A stretch of DNA of 37,218 nt from a virus. The translations under genes and the position numbers were made by a program. The stretch spans positions 1-37,218 of IMG/VR virus record IMGVR_UViG_3300046163_000059, one strand, 5' to 3'. The notes under the pieces were generated by a model that did no database searches, was not told the origin of the DNA, and was given only the letters and a program-made list of their open reading frames with translations. Of the stretch, positions 22,368-31,076 are shown in pieces. How positions within the stretch are numbered: position 1 is the first letter of the stretch; every line of letters starts with the position of its first letter.

Positions 22368-23582
22368 ATGAGTCTAATAACAGAAACAAACCAACAATAT
22401 TATCAAGGTGCTCAAGGCTTTAGAGGTGATGGATCAGAAGTAAACTTTACTACTACTTTTGATACTAATTTAGTTTTTGAAAGTTATGACCCTAATGATA
22501 TAAATTATACTTTAAACAACTTTAAAATATATACTAGCCCAAGCGGCTTACCAGGTTCTTGGGACGAGTATACTTCTGAGTATTCTGTAAAAAATAATAT
22601 TATAACATTTGTAACAGCTCCAGATGATTTAGACTTTATTGTTGTTCAACTAAAAAAATTAGACGGTGGAAACTACGCTAACACGCCAAGTGAAGAAGCT
22701 GTAGGTGATACTGTTGAAGACAACTACGGTAGTTATAGTTATATAACATTGAACGATGTTATAGATAACTTTATGGTTGGTTATGTCGGTGATGGAAAAA
22801 TTATACAGAAAGCTAAAAAATCAGATGTATTATTTTTTGCTAAAAGATCTCTACAAGAATTTAGCTATGACACGCTTAAAAGCATACACTCTCAAGAGCT
22901 TACAATACCAGCTAGTTTAAATATAGTTTTACCTCAAGATTACGTTAATTATGTTAAAGTATCTTGGATTGATCAGTATGGTGTAAAAAGACCTATATTT
23001 CCTACAAACAACTTAACAACCATACCTTACAATACACCTATACAAGATAATAAAGGTATTCCAACTCAAGATAACTTTGGTGAAAATATAGAAGGTACTT
23101 CTATAACGAAAGAAAGGTTTGACAGTATGAACACTGAAATTCTAAATAATGATTTTGATTTAGATGACTGGGCATATTTTAGCGAAGCATATGGTTACAA
23201 TGGCAATTGGAACTTAGGTCAGTTTTACGGAACAGACCCGCAGTACGCCAACGTTAATGGCTATTTCACAATAGATGAAAGAGAGGGTAAGATGTCTTTT
23301 TCTAGTGATTTAGTAGATAAATTAATTGTTTTAGAGTATATATCTGATGGCTTAGCTTACGATAAGGATACTAAAGTGCCTAAGCTTGCAGAAGAAGCTC
23401 TATATGCTTCTATACTACATTACATTGTATCTACTAGAGCAAATCAACCAGAGTATTTAGTACAAAGATTAAGAAGAGATAAAAGCTCTAAACTAAGAAA
23501 TGCTAAAATTAGATTATCTAACATTAAACTTACTGAAATAGTTCAAGTTATGCGAGGTAAATCTAAATGGATAAAACACTAA
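22368..23582 (+). CDS. neck or tail-tube-type virion protein
   Basis: This 404-residue protein starts four bases after its neighbour. The N-terminal ~90 residues are a beta domain with F-R-G-D-G-S-E-V-N-F-T-T-T-F. The middle holds Y-I-T-L-N-D-V-I-D-N-F-M-V-G-Y-V-G-D-G-K-I-I and A-K-R-S-L-Q-E-F-S-Y-D, followed by V-L-P-Q-D-Y-V-N-Y-V-K-V-S-W-I-D. The last ~90 residues are helical and basic. The Q-E-x-x-Y-D, V-L-P-x-D-Y-V and late A-L-Y-A-S-I-L-H-Y blocks resemble tail-tube/neck proteins between adaptor and nozzle in podoviruses. It probably connects portal and nozzle. Confidence 0.65.
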   Translation: MSLITETNQQYYQGAQGFRGDGSEVNFTTTFDTNLVFESYDPNDINYTLNNFKIYTSPSGLPGSWDEYTSEYSVKNNIITFVTAPDDLDFIVVQLKKLDGGNYANTPSEEAVGDTVEDNYGSYSYITLNDVIDNFMVGYVGDGKIIQKAKKSDVLFFAKRSLQEFSYDTLKSIHSQELTIPASLNIVLPQDYVNYVKVSWIDQYGVKRPIFPTNNLTTIPYNTPIQDNKGIPTQDNFGENIEGTSITKERFDSMNTEILNNDFDLDDWAYFSEAYGYNGNWNLGQFYGTDPQYANVNGYFTIDEREGKMSFSSDLVDKLIVLEYISDGLAYDKDTKVPKLAEEALYASILHYIVSTRANQPEYLVQRLRRDKSSKLRNAKIRLSNIKLTEIVQVMRGKSKWIKH

Positions 23583-23588
23583 AATTAA

Positions 23589-26500
23589 ATGGCAGAAGTT
23601 AAAAATAGTTTCATCAAGTCTAAAATGAATCAAGACCTTGATGAAAGATTAATACCTAACGGAGAGTATAGAGAAGCTTTTAATGTTTCTGTGAATAAAT
23701 CAGTTAGTGACAATGTTGGTACTTTGCAAACTGTGCTTGGTAACGAAAGCTTAATAGACTTTGATACATTGCTAAGTAAGTCTGGTTTAGAAGTTATAGG
23801 AGTTTACTCTGACGATGTTAGTGGTATTATATATTCTTTTTTAACTAACAACACTCGCTCTGAGTACGTGCCAACAGGTGCTGTTGATACTATAACACTA
23901 ACAAGTGGAGGAACTGGATATGATGCAACTCCAGCGACTGGACAAACTTCTACAACAGGTGGTGGTACTGGCTTGGTTGTATCTGTGCAAGAAACAGGTG
24001 GTATTATAAATACTGTTAATATAGTGAGGTTTGGATCTGGATATAACATTGGAGATACTGTAACTATTTTAGGAGGTAATGCCGACGCTACAATAAATAT
24101 TGATTCTATATTACCTTCTTGGGGCGCTATAGTTTCTTTTAACACTCAAACACAATCAACTAAAGTAATTGCTGAAGGAACTTGGTTGAACTTTTCTATA
24201 TTAAATCCTATAACCGGTATAAGTTTGCTTGAAGAATTATTGTTTTTTACTGACAATAGAAATCAACCTAGAAAAATAAACATAAACAGAGATAGTACGT
24301 ATTACACTACAGAAGATCAATTGTCTGTGGCTAAGTATTATCCTTTTGAATCAATAGAGCTGTATCAACCTAGTGATCTAACTAGTGCTGTAATCGCAAG
24401 TGATACAACTTCATCAGCTGTAAATAACTCAACAACAATACCGCTTACTACAGGATCTGCAAACATAAAAGTTAGTCAAGGTGTTATTGGTGCTGAAGTC
24501 GGGCAAAATGTTTTTGTTACGGATATAACAAATCTACCGACAAGCATAGAAGTTAATACACCTCAAACATTAACATCTGGAGCTTCTTTAGATTTTGTAT
24601 ATCCTGAAACTACAATGCAAGATGCTATAAATGAAGACTTAGGACCTTCGGCTACAGCTAATGTAAAAAGTGTTATAAGCTCAACAACTTTTGAAATAGC
24701 AACCGCTAGCTTTTTAGGAGCATTACCTTTAATAGGTCAAGATATATACTTACAACTACCTAATGGTAATTTTCAAGATTTAGGTATTTCAGTTATAAAC
24801 GTTTCGACTGGATCTGCTGTTTTAACTATAGAGGCTAGTGGTGCTCTTCCAGCAGGATTAGCGCCTAAAGATGTTGTTAAATTTGCTATAGAAAACCCTT
24901 ATTATGATCAAGACTTTGCTACTAAAGCTAACTTAGATTACTTAGAAGATAAGTTTGTTAGATTTTCATATAGATTTAAGTTTGATGATGGAGAGTATTC
25001 TTTAATAGCTCCTTTTACTCAACCATGTTTTATACCTAAGCAAGATGGTTATTTCTTAAAACAACAAGTTGGTGAAGATATTGTAACTGATGAAGAAAAA
25101 GCTTTTAGAAGTACAGAGGTTGAATTTATGGAAAATAAAGTCAATAAGATACTTTTAAATATACCTTTACCATATACAGCTAATAAATTAGGAAGTGACT
25201 TAAAAGTTACAGAAATAGACGTACTTTATAAAGAATCTGATAAGTTAGCTATAAAAGTAGTTGATACTATACCTTTAACTAATAACGTAACAGGTGACAG
25301 TGAATACTATCAATATGAGTACGGATCTAAAGCACCGTTTAAAACTTTACCAGAAAGCGAAAGCACTAGAGTGTTCGATAAAGTACCTGTAAAAGCGTTG
25401 TCACAAGAAGTATCTAGTAATAGAGTTATTTATGGTAATTACCAAGACAAGCATACTCCACCTCAGTTCTTAGATTACATATTAGGTGCTACTGAAAAAA
25501 GCCCTTTTTACACTAGTGAATATAAAAGTATAACTAAAAGCAGTAAAGTAGAATATCCAAATGCTACATTAAAGCAAAATAGAAGTTACGAGGTTGGTAT
25601 AGTTTTAGCAGATAGATTTGGTAGACAATCTACACCTATATTTTCAAGAACACAATTATCAGGTTCACCTAGCTTTTTAAGTTCAACAGTGTTTTCAGAT
25701 TATAAAACACAGTTTGATTCACCTGCTAATCTATCTAATTTTGACGGTAATTCTTTAAAAATACAATTTAACCAAACAATAAACGGTAGTTACGCTGGAA
25801 GCCCGCTATTATACAATGGAGATCCTGATTCACAATATTATAATCCACTTGGCTGGTATTCTTATAAAGTAGTTGTAAAGCAAACTCAACAAGAATATTA
25901 CAATGCTTATGTGCCTACAGCTATGGCAGCATATCCATTAGATTCAGCTAAAGAATTAGGTACTACATCTCATATATTATTATTTAATGATAATATAAAT
26001 AAAATACCTAGAGACTTAACAGAGGTTGGTCCTGCTCAAAGAGAATTTAGAAGCAGCGTAAGAATGTTTGGTAGAGTTACTAATTACTTAGAAGAGTTGC
26101 CAGCTAATCCAGATGATTTAGCGACTAATGTACAGTTTTATCCTGAAAAAACAGCTGATATAAGTACAAATGTAGCTACTATTAAAGATCTTTTTGATTA
26201 TAAGCAGTTTCCAGATTCTAGCAATAGTGATTATTTATTTTATAATTTTGACATTGATAATACATCAAGCACTACTGAAACTTTAGTTGCAGACTCTAGT
26301 TCATTAGTAGCTAAAGTAAGTACACAGAAACAATTTGGGGCGCAAATACCTTCAACTGGATTTTATCAAAACGGTCCATTTTTAAATGTTTATGAAATAG
26401 AACCAGTGGTATCTTTGTTAGATATTTATTGGGAAACATCGACATCTGGAACAATAAGTGATTTAAATCAAGCTATAAACGCATCAGGACCAACATCATT

Positions 26501-27749
26501 TGATAGAATAGATGATTGGAACTGGTATTTAAGAGAAGATAACGACGGCACTGATAATCCTGTTAGCTTTTTCAAACCAGTAAAACTAGATGGTACTCAA
26601 TTTGCTAATCCAGAACTTACAACTGGATCTATAGTAAGCATAGTAGATGGAGCTGGCAATAGTTCTAATGCTAATGGCTTTCTTTATTACGATTCTGTAA
26701 CACCGGCGAATGGTATATTTAACATAGAGAGCAATTTAAATGGTACTTTTAATATTATATTAAACTCCCCAGGTGGTGACGTTGGATTAGTTTATAACGA
26801 CACTACGCCAACAGATCCTAATAATTATACTATTGAAATGAGTTTTGACCACCCTGCTGCTAGTGGTGCTACGACTTTAACTCAAACAGGTAGTTTTTGT
26901 CCTTTAACGAACGCTTTACCAGAAATAACAAATTGTAGTGGAAGTGAAACTATAAACCAAGGTCAAACTGGAGTTATATACACTTACCAAGGTGTTAACG
27001 GATCTAGTACCGCATCTGGATCTCCAGCTTTAAACCAGTTAGGTTTAACTTTTCTAATATACAGTGTTTTTAAAAACACATCTAGTGGTCCTGTAGACGT
27101 AACTAGCAATCCTTCACTTAATCCGTTTACGTTAAACGCTAACACAGGTGAAATGACATTTATAGAGTCAATAGCGAGAGGAAACAGCTATGGTGTTCAG
27201 GTTAGAGCTTATGACTACGAAGGTGTTCAGCCAAGTACGGCTGGAATATGTGAAACAACTTATAGTTTTATAGTTTTAGAACAAGCGACTTTTTCTGGTA
27301 ATACAACTGTGTTTAGTAGAAATGAAGTTGGAGGTATATACGAAGGTGGTCAGCCTGCTACAATAGAAACCGGCCAAATTCAAATTACTGGCTATCCACA
27401 AGGAGATCCAAACGAAACTATATTTGAATTTAAAACTACAATACAGTTATCAGTAGCTGGTTTTGCAAACTGGACTAATCAAATTGGTACAGCTGAATTA
27501 ACGATAGGAACAACATCTAGTCAATTTGACCCCGTAGACACTGTTAGCGTAATAGTGTCTCCTGCGGTGAATTTACCATCAGGCTCTGCGCCACAACCAT
27601 CTATACCCCAACAATCAGCAGGTATAACAAGATATACTGGAACATATTATTATAAAATTACTGCTTCTAATCCAGTTGATGGATCAGCAACAAGTAGTAA
27701 TTATGTTCAAGCTAACACGAGTCTTCCACCTGGAGTGCTATTACCATAA
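23589..27749 (+). CDS. tail nozzle/stabilisation protein, long form with inserted domains
   Basis: This 1386-residue protein starts with N-S-F-I-K-S-K-M-N-Q-D-L-D-E-R-L-I-P-N-G, then EYREAFNVSV and VGTLQTVLGN, the signature start of P22 gp10/crAss-type stabilisation and nozzle proteins. Residues ~95-175 are Gly/Thr-rich with GTGYD and FGSGYNIGDTVTI, an inserted beta module of a type common in phage tails. The body from ~180 to 900 is nozzle-like. From ~1110 a new beta-sandwich region (NQGQTGVIYTY, then T-L-N-A-N-T-G-E-M-T-F) looks Ig- or cadherin-like. The typical C-terminal half of the nozzle seems to be the next gene. Confidence 0.75.
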   Translation: MAEVKNSFIKSKMNQDLDERLIPNGEYREAFNVSVNKSVSDNVGTLQTVLGNESLIDFDTLLSKSGLEVIGVYSDDVSGIIYSFLTNNTRSEYVPTGAVDTITLTSGGTGYDATPATGQTSTTGGGTGLVVSVQETGGIINTVNIVRFGSGYNIGDTVTILGGNADATINIDSILPSWGAIVSFNTQTQSTKVIAEGTWLNFSILNPITGISLLEELLFFTDNRNQPRKININRDSTYYTTEDQLSVAKYYPFESIELYQPSDLTSAVIASDTTSSAVNNSTTIPLTTGSANIKVSQGVIGAEVGQNVFVTDITNLPTSIEVNTPQTLTSGASLDFVYPETTMQDAINEDLGPSATANVKSVISSTTFEIATASFLGALPLIGQDIYLQLPNGNFQDLGISVINVSTGSAVLTIEASGALPAGLAPKDVVKFAIENPYYDQDFATKANLDYLEDKFVRFSYRFKFDDGEYSLIAPFTQPCFIPKQDGYFLKQQVGEDIVTDEEKAFRSTEVEFMENKVNKILLNIPLPYTANKLGSDLKVTEIDVLYKESDKLAIKVVDTIPLTNNVTGDSEYYQYEYGSKAPFKTLPESESTRVFDKVPVKALSQEVSSNRVIYGNYQDKHTPPQFLDYILGATEKSPFYTSEYKSITKSSKVEYPNATLKQNRSYEVGIVLADRFGRQSTPIFSRTQLSGSPSFLSSTVFSDYKTQFDSPANLSNFDGNSLKIQFNQTINGSYAGSPLLYNGDPDSQYYNPLGWYSYKVVVKQTQQEYYNAYVPTAMAAYPLDSAKELGTTSHILLFNDNINKIPRDLTEVGPAQREFRSSVRMFGRVTNYLEELPANPDDLATNVQFYPEKTADISTNVATIKDLFDYKQFPDSSNSDYLFYNFDIDNTSSTTETLVADSSSLVAKVSTQKQFGAQIPSTGFYQNGPFLNVYEIEPVVSLLDIYWETSTSGTISDLNQAINASGPTSFDRIDDWNWYLREDNDGTDNPVSFFKPVKLDGTQFANPELTTGSIVSIVDGAGNSSNANGFLYYDSVTPANGIFNIESNLNGTFNIILNSPGGDVGLVYNDTTPTDPNNYTIEMSFDHPAASGATTLTQTGSFCPLTNALPEITNCSGSETINQGQTGVIYTYQGVNGSSTASGSPALNQLGLTFLIYSVFKNTSSGPVDVTSNPSLNPFTLNANTGEMTFIESIARGNSYGVQVRAYDYEGVQPSTAGICETTYSFIVLEQATFSGNTTVFSRNEVGGIYEGGQPATIETGQIQITGYPQGDPNETIFEFKTTIQLSVAGFANWTNQIGTAELTIGTTSSQFDPVDTVSVIVSPAVNLPSGSAPQPSIPQQSAGITRYTGTYYYKITASNPVDGSATSSNYVQANTSLPPGVLLP

Positions 27750-27761
27750 ATAATTAAATAA

Positions 27762-27779
27762 ACAAGTGATAATAATATA
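27762..27779 (+). promoter_or_regulatory. ACAAGTGAT intergenic motif, copy 3
   Basis: ACAAGTGATAATAATATA lies 12 bases after the long nozzle gene and directly abuts the ATG at 27780. As a promoter it would give a leaderless or nearly leaderless transcript. As a translation leader it would have to act without a Shine-Dalgarno sequence, as other genes here do. The near identity with the copy at 21533 is the main evidence that it is a real element. Confidence 0.4.
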
Positions 27780-29243
27780 ATGGCAGCTACTATAGAAGTT
27801 AAATATTTTAACAGTTTTGTTTTAAAGAAACAGCCGGAGAACAATTCAGATGAGTTAATCTGGAATGGTTCTTTTGGTATACCTCAACCTTCTGGTGGTT
27901 TTAGAAGAACGTCTAATATAGATAATGATAAAACCTGGATAATTGAAGAAGCTAGAATTAGAGGCGGTTATAACAACACTTCTACAGATTATGGCGTTAG
28001 AGCTTATTTAGTTGAAGATGAGCCAAATGCTAATTTTAGGTTTAACTCTATGATATACTCAGGTATATACAACTCTAGAACTGGCATAAATCAAACCAAC
28101 GTATTTAGTGTTGGTGAAGAAATAACTAAAAGCTTAGACCCAGCTAATGGTTCAATACAAAAATTATACGCTGAAGATACTAACTTAATTATATTTCAAG
28201 AATCTAAAGTTAGTAGAGCATTGATAGATAAAGATGCTATATATTCAGCTGAAGGTGGAGGCTTGCCTGTTAGTTCTTTTAGAACTGTGATTGGGCAAAT
28301 AGTACCTTACGGTGGAAACTACGGTATTGGTAAACATCCTGAGAGCTTTGCGGTGTATGGTTATAATAAATACTTTGTAGATTCAAATCAAGGTGTTGTA
28401 TTAAGGTTAAGCGGTAACAGCGGTATAGATGAAATATCATCAGCAGGCTTAACATCTTTCTTTAGAAATAATATAATAAGTGTTGATTCTAATACTTTTG
28501 ACAGTGGTAAGCTTATAGGTGGTTGGGACATGTACAATAAAGAATATACTTTATCAATACAACCATCAAATCCAAGTTTAACATATAAAACACTTTCTTT
28601 TGATGAAAGAACAAAAGGTTGGGTTAGTTTTTACAACTTTAAACCAAGTCAAATATTTAGTGTTAAAAATAGAACATACACAAACAACGGAAGTAGTTTA
28701 TGGCTTCATGATTCAAGCAGTGTTAATCACGGGTCTTTTTATGGAACAACATATCCTTCATCTGTTAAGTTTGTAATGAATCCTCAACCAAGCACTCAAA
28801 AAGTGTTTAACACAGTTGCTTACGAAGGATCTAACGGCTGGGAAATAACTAGTTATCAATCAGATAGAACTGGAGCTGGTACATCAGCTGGAACTGGTAT
28901 ATCTGCTTTTGATCAAACAGCTACTGTATTAAGCTTTGTTGAAGGTGCTTATGATTCTGCTGTACCACCAAATACTGGCGCTGCAGCTACTGTTCAACCA
29001 ATATTTAGAGCAGGTTTTGATAGAAAAGAAAATAAGTATTGTGCTAATTTAATTAACAATACTCAAGTAAACTTTGCTACACAAGGAGCAATTGGTGGTG
29101 AAGTTATATATGGAGATCAAATTTCTGGTATTAAAGGATTTACTACTTTAGTAACAATACAAACAGACAGTGTTACAGATGTTGGTGGATTCAAAGAGTT
29201 ATTTGTAGTATCATCAAATTATACATATTCAAGTGGATATTAA
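27780..29243 (+). CDS. tail nozzle C-terminal-half-like protein
   Basis: This 487-residue protein carries motifs usually found late in crAss-like stabilisation/nozzle proteins: L-I-I-F-Q-E-S-K-V-S-R-A-L-I-D-K-D near residue 140 and G-N-Y-G-I-G-K-H-P-E-S-F-A-V-Y-G-Y near 180. These are followed by Y-F-V-D-S-N-Q-G-V-V-L-R-L-S and a K-E-Y-T-L-S-I beta-propeller-like section. The last ~100 residues are a separate Ala/Thr-rich beta domain. Its start codon directly follows the ACAAGTGAT element. I infer that it and the 1386-residue protein together make the nozzle, by gene fission or by separate expression of two rings. Confidence 0.75.
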   Translation: MAATIEVKYFNSFVLKKQPENNSDELIWNGSFGIPQPSGGFRRTSNIDNDKTWIIEEARIRGGYNNTSTDYGVRAYLVEDEPNANFRFNSMIYSGIYNSRTGINQTNVFSVGEEITKSLDPANGSIQKLYAEDTNLIIFQESKVSRALIDKDAIYSAEGGGLPVSSFRTVIGQIVPYGGNYGIGKHPESFAVYGYNKYFVDSNQGVVLRLSGNSGIDEISSAGLTSFFRNNIISVDSNTFDSGKLIGGWDMYNKEYTLSIQPSNPSLTYKTLSFDERTKGWVSFYNFKPSQIFSVKNRTYTNNGSSLWLHDSSSVNHGSFYGTTYPSSVKFVMNPQPSTQKVFNTVAYEGSNGWEITSYQSDRTGAGTSAGTGISAFDQTATVLSFVEGAYDSAVPPNTGAAATVQPIFRAGFDRKENKYCANLINNTQVNFATQGAIGGEVIYGDQISGIKGFTTLVTIQTDSVTDVGGFKELFVVSSNYTYSSGY

Positions 29244-29261
29244 AATTAAAAATATAAAATT

Positions 29262-30008
29262 ATGCCAATAGCATCAGTAATAGGCGCAGCCGCTAATATA
29301 GCGGGTGGTTTATTTGGGGCTAGTAAAGCTAAAAAAGCAGCTAGGCGAGCAGCTGCAGAAAGAGCTAGACTAGAAACTAAATTAAATAGCTTAGAAAAAA
29401 ACAGACAAGAGATTGTTAACCCTTACGCCGGTGTAACTAGCTTAGCTAGTTTGGCAACAGATTTATCTAGTCAAATTTCTAATCCTTTTTCAAATTTAAG
29501 CGTAGCTACTCAAGCAGCTGAAATGCAAATAGAACAATCTGATATATCTTTGGCTAATACTTTAGATACGTTAAGAGCTACTGGCGCAGGAGCTGGTGGT
29601 GCAACTGCTTTAGCTAACGCTGCCTTAAAAAGCAAACAAAATGTTGCTGCTAGTATTGAATCTCAAGAAGCTCAAAATGAAAAATTAAGAGCACAAGGTG
29701 AACAAGCTATGGAAGCTGCTCAAGTTGCACAACAGGCTAGATTACAAGATATACAAATATCTGAAGGTGGTAGAGCTCAAACAGCACAAGCTCAAGGTGA
29801 AGCTATTAAAATGCAAATGACAGAAACTAGAGAACAAGATCAAGTTGATTACGTTAGAGAGCAACTAGCAGGCGCAGCCGCTGCTCAAGCACAAGCTGAA
29901 GCAGATCAAACATCTGGCATAATGGGTGCTATTGGAGGAATTGGTAATTTAGCTGGTTCAGTATTTGGAGCTGGTGGTAGTGGGTCAGCTTCAGCATCAA
30001 CACCTTAA
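29262..30008 (+). CDS. internal virion protein candidate, Gly/Ala-rich
   Basis: This 248-residue protein opens with a Gly/Ala-rich hydrophobic segment (ASVIGAAANIAGGLFGASKA) followed at once by a basic cluster (KKAARRAAAERAR). It then has a helical, Gln/Ala-rich body with N-P-Y-A-G-V and N-P-F-S-N-L turns. It ends in a second Gly-rich hydrophobic segment (MGAIGGIGNLAGSVFGAGG). This two-ended, amphipathic, membrane-prone architecture is common to podoviral ejection proteins such as T7 gp14. It is likely packaged in the head and inserted in the host envelope on infection. Confidence 0.7.
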   Translation: MPIASVIGAAANIAGGLFGASKAKKAARRAAAERARLETKLNSLEKNRQEIVNPYAGVTSLASLATDLSSQISNPFSNLSVATQAAEMQIEQSDISLANTLDTLRATGAGAGGATALANAALKSKQNVAASIESQEAQNEKLRAQGEQAMEAAQVAQQARLQDIQISEGGRAQTAQAQGEAIKMQMTETREQDQVDYVREQLAGAAAAQAQAEADQTSGIMGAIGGIGNLAGSVFGAGGSGSASASTP

Positions 30009-30021
30009 ATAATAATTTATA

Positions 30022-31071
30022 ATGGAGAATAAAAATATAGTCAATAATACTATTATAAAGCAAATAAACGAAAGTAATGCTTTAGCTTTTAATAAGGATT
30101 TTGTTTCTAAAGGTCATGATGTAAATTTTGATGTTCTTGGTAAAGCTTTTAAAAATACTGGTGAAATATATGCTAAACTTAAAATAGCTATAGAAAATAA
30201 CACATGTGTATCTGAGAACTGCCAGTATGAGCGTGAACAGTTAAAAAGATTAAGCGATGCTCCTAGAGAAGCTTTAAATTTTTTAGAATTACTAATTTCT
30301 CAAACTGAAACAACTGAAGATTCAAATTTTGACCCTAACAACAATTACGAATACAATGTAGTTAATTGTATATTTAAAGAAAGGCCTGGTTTTTCTAAAA
30401 GTGATGGTTATGATATGGTTATGAATTTATTAGAAGACGGATCTCAAGAATTGATTTTTATTGGACCAATGTTTGAGAAACCTCTAGTTATAAACAGTGT
30501 AGCATTGGCTCTTTTAAACGAATCAGGAACAACGTTAGTTTCAGAAACACCTAACATAACTGACGAAATGATGGTTTTACTAACAAAAGTTGGGTTATTT
30601 GATCCAAGTGATATTTTAGAAGATGGTACATTGTCTCCCACGGCTGTTATAGCTGATGAGTTTATATTAAAAAATCCAGACGGTTCTTATGACTATGAAA
30701 TTATAGATATAGGTAATGGAAAAGGTAGAAATATTCTTAAGTTTGATTTGGATAAAATTAATAAAAAATCAAGTCCATTTATAGAAGCTGAAATAGGCGC
30801 TTTAGTAAGCATAGAGCAAGAAGCTATAGCAGCATGGAATGTTTATTTATCAGAAGGAGATTTTTGGTCTTATGAAGAAAATCTTCCATTAGACATAAGT
30901 AAAAAAGAATTATTTGGAAAAAAATATAAAGATTATTTTTTCAATAACTACTTAATTCCATTTACAACAAACCAACTACCCACTGTCGCAGAGGACGCTG
31001 CTATTTTTGATATAGCAGAAGGTAGAAAAGCAAAAGCACAAAAATTTTTACAAGATAATAATTTAAATTAA
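30022..31071 (+). CDS. hypothetical virion-associated protein
   Basis: This 349-residue acidic protein is unrecognised. It begins with Asn/Ile-rich sequence and a helical region containing C-V-S-E-N-C-Q-Y-E-R-E-Q-L. A mixed region follows with Y-D-M-V-M-N-L-L-E-D-G-S-Q-E-L-I-F-I-G, then P-N-I-T-D-E-M-M-V-L-L. The last third is mostly helical and ends R-K-A-K-A-Q-K-F-L-Q. No signal peptide or membrane span is obvious. It lies between the internal protein and the giant polyvalent protein, so it is probably part of the injected or internal set; a role as a cytosolic cofactor cannot be excluded. Confidence 0.5.
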   Translation: MENKNIVNNTIIKQINESNALAFNKDFVSKGHDVNFDVLGKAFKNTGEIYAKLKIAIENNTCVSENCQYEREQLKRLSDAPREALNFLELLISQTETTEDSNFDPNNNYEYNVVNCIFKERPGFSKSDGYDMVMNLLEDGSQELIFIGPMFEKPLVINSVALALLNESGTTLVSETPNITDEMMVLLTKVGLFDPSDILEDGTLSPTAVIADEFILKNPDGSYDYEIIDIGNGKGRNILKFDLDKINKKSSPFIEAEIGALVSIEQEAIAAWNVYLSEGDFWSYEENLPLDISKKELFGKKYKDYFFNNYLIPFTTNQLPTVAEDAAIFDIAEGRKAKAQKFLQDNNLN

Positions 31072-31076
31072 ATTAA

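Noticed and set aside
23804-24145. A 113-codon leftward open frame inside the nozzle gene
   Set aside because: It is antisense to a clear coding sequence with strong protein signatures, and its translation is Pro/Val-rich with no recognisable domain.
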